Source: Bacillota bacterium (GTDB taxonomy: Bacteria; Bacillota; Limnochordia; JAAZLZ01). Taken from it: a stretch of 33,658 nucleotides of DNA. Below the pieces are notes generated by a model. It saw nothing but the letters and a program-made list of their open reading frames with translations. It searched no databases and had not been told where the DNA came from. Of this stretch, positions 31,234 to 33,658 are shown one piece after another. Location: positions 1 to 33,658 of the forward strand of contig JAAYLE010000115.1 in the NCBI GenBank assembly GCA_012522085.1, written 5' to 3'. The first letter of the stretch is position 1. The number at the start of each line of letters is the position of its first letter. Both the position numbers and the translations under genes were made by a program.

Positions 31234-32106
31234 TTGGGGACGCTGTTGATACGGTTGGCGATTATTGGCCTCTTATGCGGTCTAGGCTTCAATTTAAGCC
31301 GGCTGCTTTCCCGGGGTCTGTCCCGATTCGCTGGTCCTCGCGCCTGCCGGTGGATAAGCGGCATGCTCGCCGTCCTCTTCAGCGTCGGGCTCATCCTCTC
31401 GGCATCATGGTTCTACGTTTACTACGGCTTTGGCTATCAGGGCGACATATTCCGGAAGGCAAAGACGGACAGGAAAATTGTCGCCTTGACCTTCGATGAT
31501 GGCCCAAGTCCCTTGTATACGCCGCGGATCCTCGATATCTTGGCAGAGAAGCAGGTGCCGGCCGCCTTCTTTATGGTAGGCGCCCACGTGGACAAGTATC
31601 CCGACATTGCGGCGCGCATCGCCGCCGAAGGCCATGAGCTGGGGAGCCACACCTATGATCATGTCAATGTGCCCACCCTGCCCACGGCCCGGCTTTCCGC
31701 GCAGCTCTTGAAGACGAATATTGCTATCCTCAACGCAACGGGCGATTATCCTTTGTATATACGTCCGCCCCGGGGCCTTTACGATGGACGCTTCCGGCGT
31801 TTGTCCGAACTTTTGGGGCATCAAATCGTCCTGTGGAGCCTTTCGGCCCAGGACTGGATGGAGCTGATGACCGTTGACCGGATTGTCAAGCGCATCCTAA
31901 CCAGGGTCCGTCCGGGGGACATTATCCTTTTCCATGATAGCGGGGCTCTGTTGCGCAAGGAGGGGGCCAGCAGGGAGTCGACGGTCGCGGCGCTGCCTCT
32001 GATTATCGAAGGGCTGTGGGAGAGGGGATATCAGATAGTGCCCCTTGCGGAGCTGCTCACCCTGGCTCATCCCGAAGAAGAGCCGATTCCCTATATGCCT
32101 GAATGA
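31234..32106 (+). CDS. membrane-anchored polysaccharide deacetylase (NodB domain)
   Basis: A 290-residue enzyme facing the outside of the membrane. Seen: two N-terminal hydrophobic segments (about 5-21 and 42-64), then a NodB domain with TFDDGPSP (86-93), metal-binding HTYDH (139-143), RPPRGLYD and the late LFHDSG. Family knowledge: these remove acetyl groups from peptidoglycan, chitin oligomers or spore cortex; the complete motifs suggest an active enzyme. PdaA/PdaB-type cortex roles are possible but unproven. TTG start, 7 nt after GGGAGG. Its downstream terminator is oriented for the convergent ackA gene. Confidence 0.9.
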   Translation: MGTLLIRLAIIGLLCGLGFNLSRLLSRGLSRFAGPRACRWISGMLAVLFSVGLILSASWFYVYYGFGYQGDIFRKAKTDRKIVALTFDDGPSPLYTPRILDILAEKQVPAAFFMVGAHVDKYPDIAARIAAEGHELGSHTYDHVNVPTLPTARLSAQLLKTNIAILNATGDYPLYIRPPRGLYDGRFRRLSELLGHQIVLWSLSAQDWMELMTVDRIVKRILTRVRPGDIILFHDSGALLRKEGASRESTVAALPLIIEGLWERGYQIVPLAELLTLAHPEEEPIPYMPE

Positions 32107-32130
32107 AAAAGCCCCGGCCAAAGGCCGGGG
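32105..32130 (-). terminator. intrinsic terminator of ackA
   Basis: CCCCGGCC (32112-32119) pairs with GGCCGGGG (32123-32130) around AAA. On the minus strand the stem is followed by GCTTTTTC, a proper T-tract, so it ends the ackA transcript 7 bp after its stop codon. It overlaps the stop codon of the deacetylase gene. Confidence 0.85.
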
Positions 32131-32136
32131 GGTGAA

Positions 32137-33351
32137 TCAGCCTCGTTGTTGAACTGCCTTGGCGGACAACTCGGCGGTCTCTCTGGCAATCATCAGTTCT
32201 TCGTTGGTGGGTACGACCCAAACGCTGACACTGGACTCTGGCGTCGAGATTTCCTTTTCCTTGTCTTTGTCCTCATTGCGTTCTTTCGAGATTTGCACGC
32301 CAAGGCCAGCCAGCTGGCTGCAGACGTGAGACCGCAATAGAGGCGAGTTCTCGCCGACACCGGCGGTGAAGACCAGGCAGTCCAAGCCTCCAAGCACTGC
32401 AGTGTAGGCGCCGATATGTTTGACGATGCTGTGGACATAAGCTTTAAATGCTTGGATGGCCCGCTCGTTGCCTTCTTCCACGGCCGCTTCAATATCCCGC
32501 ATATCATGGCTGATGCCGGACATGCCCTTCAATCCGCTTTGCTTGTTCATCAGATCATTGCACTCTTGGGTTGTCAGGCCCTCCCGCTCCATTATGTAAA
32601 GGGGAATGGAAGGATCGATGCTCCCGCACCGGGTGCCCATGATGAGCCCCTCTAGAGGAGTCATGCCCATGCTGGTATCGACGCAGCGGCCGTCCTTAAT
32701 GGCGGTGATGCTGGCGCCGTTGCCGAGATGGCAGGTGATCATCTTCAATTCTTCTAAAGGCCGGTTAAGGAGCTGGGCAGTCCGAATGGCCACGTATTTG
32801 TGGGATGTGCCATGGGCGCCGTAGCGCCGGATTTTGTACTTCTCGTACAGTTCATAAGGAAGGGCGTACAGGTAGACATGGGGCTCCATGGTGGCCAAAA
32901 AAGCCGTGTCGAAAACGGCCACCTGCGATGCTTCAGGCAGCAGCTCCTGGGCCGCTTCGATGCCCACCACCGCATGGGGGTTGTGCAATGGGGCAAGTTC
33001 TCCGCACTCGGCGATCAGCTCTTTGTTCCGCTGATCGACGAGGACTGGTTCGGTGAAGTACGCACCGCCGCTGACGATGCGGTGCCCCACGGCGTCAATC
33101 TCCTGAACGCTGGTTAGGATCCCGTATTTCGGGTCGGTGAGCAGATCCATCGCCCGGGCGATAGCCACCTGGTGGCTGCGGACCGGGGTAGTAGTATGAT
33201 ACCGTTCTTTGCCGCGGGCATCATGGGTGATCAAAGCATCATCCAAGCCGATTCGTTCAACCCTGCCCTCGGCTAGGACCGTCTCGTCGGTCATATCATA
33301 CAGCTTGTACTTCGCAGACGAGCTTCCACAGTTTAGAACTAATACTTTCAT
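32137..33351 (-). CDS. ackA: acetate kinase
   Basis: A 404-residue enzyme of the phosphotransacetylase-acetate kinase route: acetyl-phosphate + ADP to acetate + ATP. Seen: N-terminal VLNCGSSSAKYKL, GHRIVSGG with Arg91, HNP with His123, VFDTAF with Asp148, GAHGTSH with His180, HLGNGASI, TRCGSIDP and PTNEELMIARET. All catalytic residues of the Methanosarcina enzyme that I can place are present. One oddity is FLATM where most family members have FHQTM (residue 152, His to Leu). pta is not in the window. The ATG has no close ribosome binding site; an AAGGGGGGGTGGAG lies about 24 nt upstream. The transcript ends at the terminator 32112-32130. Confidence 0.96.
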   Translation of the reverse strand: MKVLVLNCGSSSAKYKLYDMTDETVLAEGRVERIGLDDALITHDARGKERYHTTTPVRSHQVAIARAMDLLTDPKYGILTSVQEIDAVGHRIVSGGAYFTEPVLVDQRNKELIAECGELAPLHNPHAVVGIEAAQELLPEASQVAVFDTAFLATMEPHVYLYALPYELYEKYKIRRYGAHGTSHKYVAIRTAQLLNRPLEELKMITCHLGNGASITAIKDGRCVDTSMGMTPLEGLIMGTRCGSIDPSIPLYIMEREGLTTQECNDLMNKQSGLKGMSGISHDMRDIEAAVEEGNERAIQAFKAYVHSIVKHIGAYTAVLGGLDCLVFTAGVGENSPLLRSHVCSQLAGLGVQISKERNEDKDKEKEISTPESSVSVWVVPTNEELMIARETAELSAKAVQQRG

Positions 33352-33493
33352 AAGCGGCCGGCAGACTAAGCCGACTCCACCCCCCCTTAAAGACAGTTAT
33401 ACACCATAACGGAGTGGGGACTACATATGGGCGCCCCATCCAGGGAACGATGAAAAATCAAGCTCTCCTGCAATTCGGCTAGATTTCCATCGT

Positions 33494-33526
33494 GTGTATT
33501 GTAACACTTTGTGTATTCTAACACAA
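33494..33526 (-). promoter_or_regulatory. ackA promoter with tandem dyads
   Basis: On the minus strand TTGTGT (33526-33521) and TACAAT (33503-33498) are 17 bp apart. Two 14-bp dyads cover these boxes: GTGTATTGTAACAC (33494-33507) and GTGTATTCTAACAC (33511-33524), also 17 bp apart. This looks like an operator in which the bound protein would block the polymerase. The leader to the ackA ATG would be about 140 nt. Confidence 0.6.
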
Positions 33527-33658
33527 GCGCTCATTTTCCTGCGACTGTGTCAAGAGTTTGTGGGTAAGTCTCCCGATCCCCGAATGGCTGTCAAAGATGA
33601 TTATCAAATGTTGCAATCGTGACTCAAACGATGTAGAAAATGTGACATGCCTCCCGAC
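33527..33658. other. window end, no gene seen
   Basis: No convincing gene, terminator or repeat was seen in the last 130 bases. It may contain the end or upstream region of the next gene beyond the window. Confidence 0.4.

Noticed and set aside
1-33658. CRISPR arrays, insertion sequences, prophage or attachment sites.
   Set aside because: No regularly spaced repeats with unique spacers, no transposase or integrase motif and no tRNA-associated direct repeat was seen.

Overview
The window reads as chromosomal DNA of a Bacillota (Firmicutes) bacterium, probably a moderately GC-rich anaerobe. The reasons are a CodY repressor, strong GGAGG-type ribosome binding sites with many TTG and GTG starts, an acetate kinase, a rubrerythrin, a radical SAM/cobalamin-type protein, a URO-D family methyltransferase-like protein, and a WalKR/PhoPR-like two-component pair. 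Genus cannot be fixed from the sequence; a Limnochordia- or Clostridia-like lineage is an inference only. There are no transposases, phage genes, CRISPR arrays or replication origins.

Layout. 1-260: tail of an rRNA operon (5S rRNA, tRNA-Asn, probable terminator), then a gene-free stretch with one structured hairpin. 593-4577: two convergent MFS transporters whose stop codons overlap, a divergent URO-D family protein and a perfect 19-bp inverted-repeat terminator. 4578-5020: a small self-contained unit holding nested inverted repeats, a 26-codon hydrophobic ORF with an excellent ribosome binding site, and a terminator. 5089-6961: membrane HD-GYP phosphodiesterase plus a DUF5317 membrane protein. 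7147-8158: two half-size ArsP/DUF318-type permeases on the minus strand. 8387-11111: a complete ABC importer (binding protein, permease, ATPase) of the TrpXYZ-like class. 11112-11314: a repeat-rich spacer. 11315-18524, all minus strand: MefA-like efflux MFS, radical SAM protein, DUF1015 protein, solitary Dam-type adenine methylase, SDR dehydrogenase and IolB.

18744-22869, plus strand: a secreted protein made of two tandem copies of one domain, then a tightly overlapping operon of response regulator, histidine kinase, iron-sulfur-type flavoprotein and rubrerythrin. This looks like a regulated redox or oxidative-stress unit. 22911-23822 is a secreted protein of unknown function. 23825-25023 (minus) is a CcdA-TlpA pair for extracytoplasmic thiol-disulfide transfer. 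25296-30093 (plus) is a second two-component pair, CodY and an HtrA protease; this resembles a WalRK-HtrA neighbourhood with CodY in place of the WalHIJ genes. The window ends with QueG (minus), a membrane-anchored polysaccharide deacetylase (plus) and acetate kinase (minus). The acetate kinase promoter is covered by two tandem dyads.

The items least explained by known families are: the 26-codon peptide unit with its nested inverted repeats (4702-5020), the 17-bp-periodic repeats and long hairpin at 11128-11298, the promoter plus early terminator at 25133-25209, the short ORF coupled to htrA at 28937-28984, and the tandem dyad at 33494-33524. No whole novel system could be demonstrated from sequence alone.
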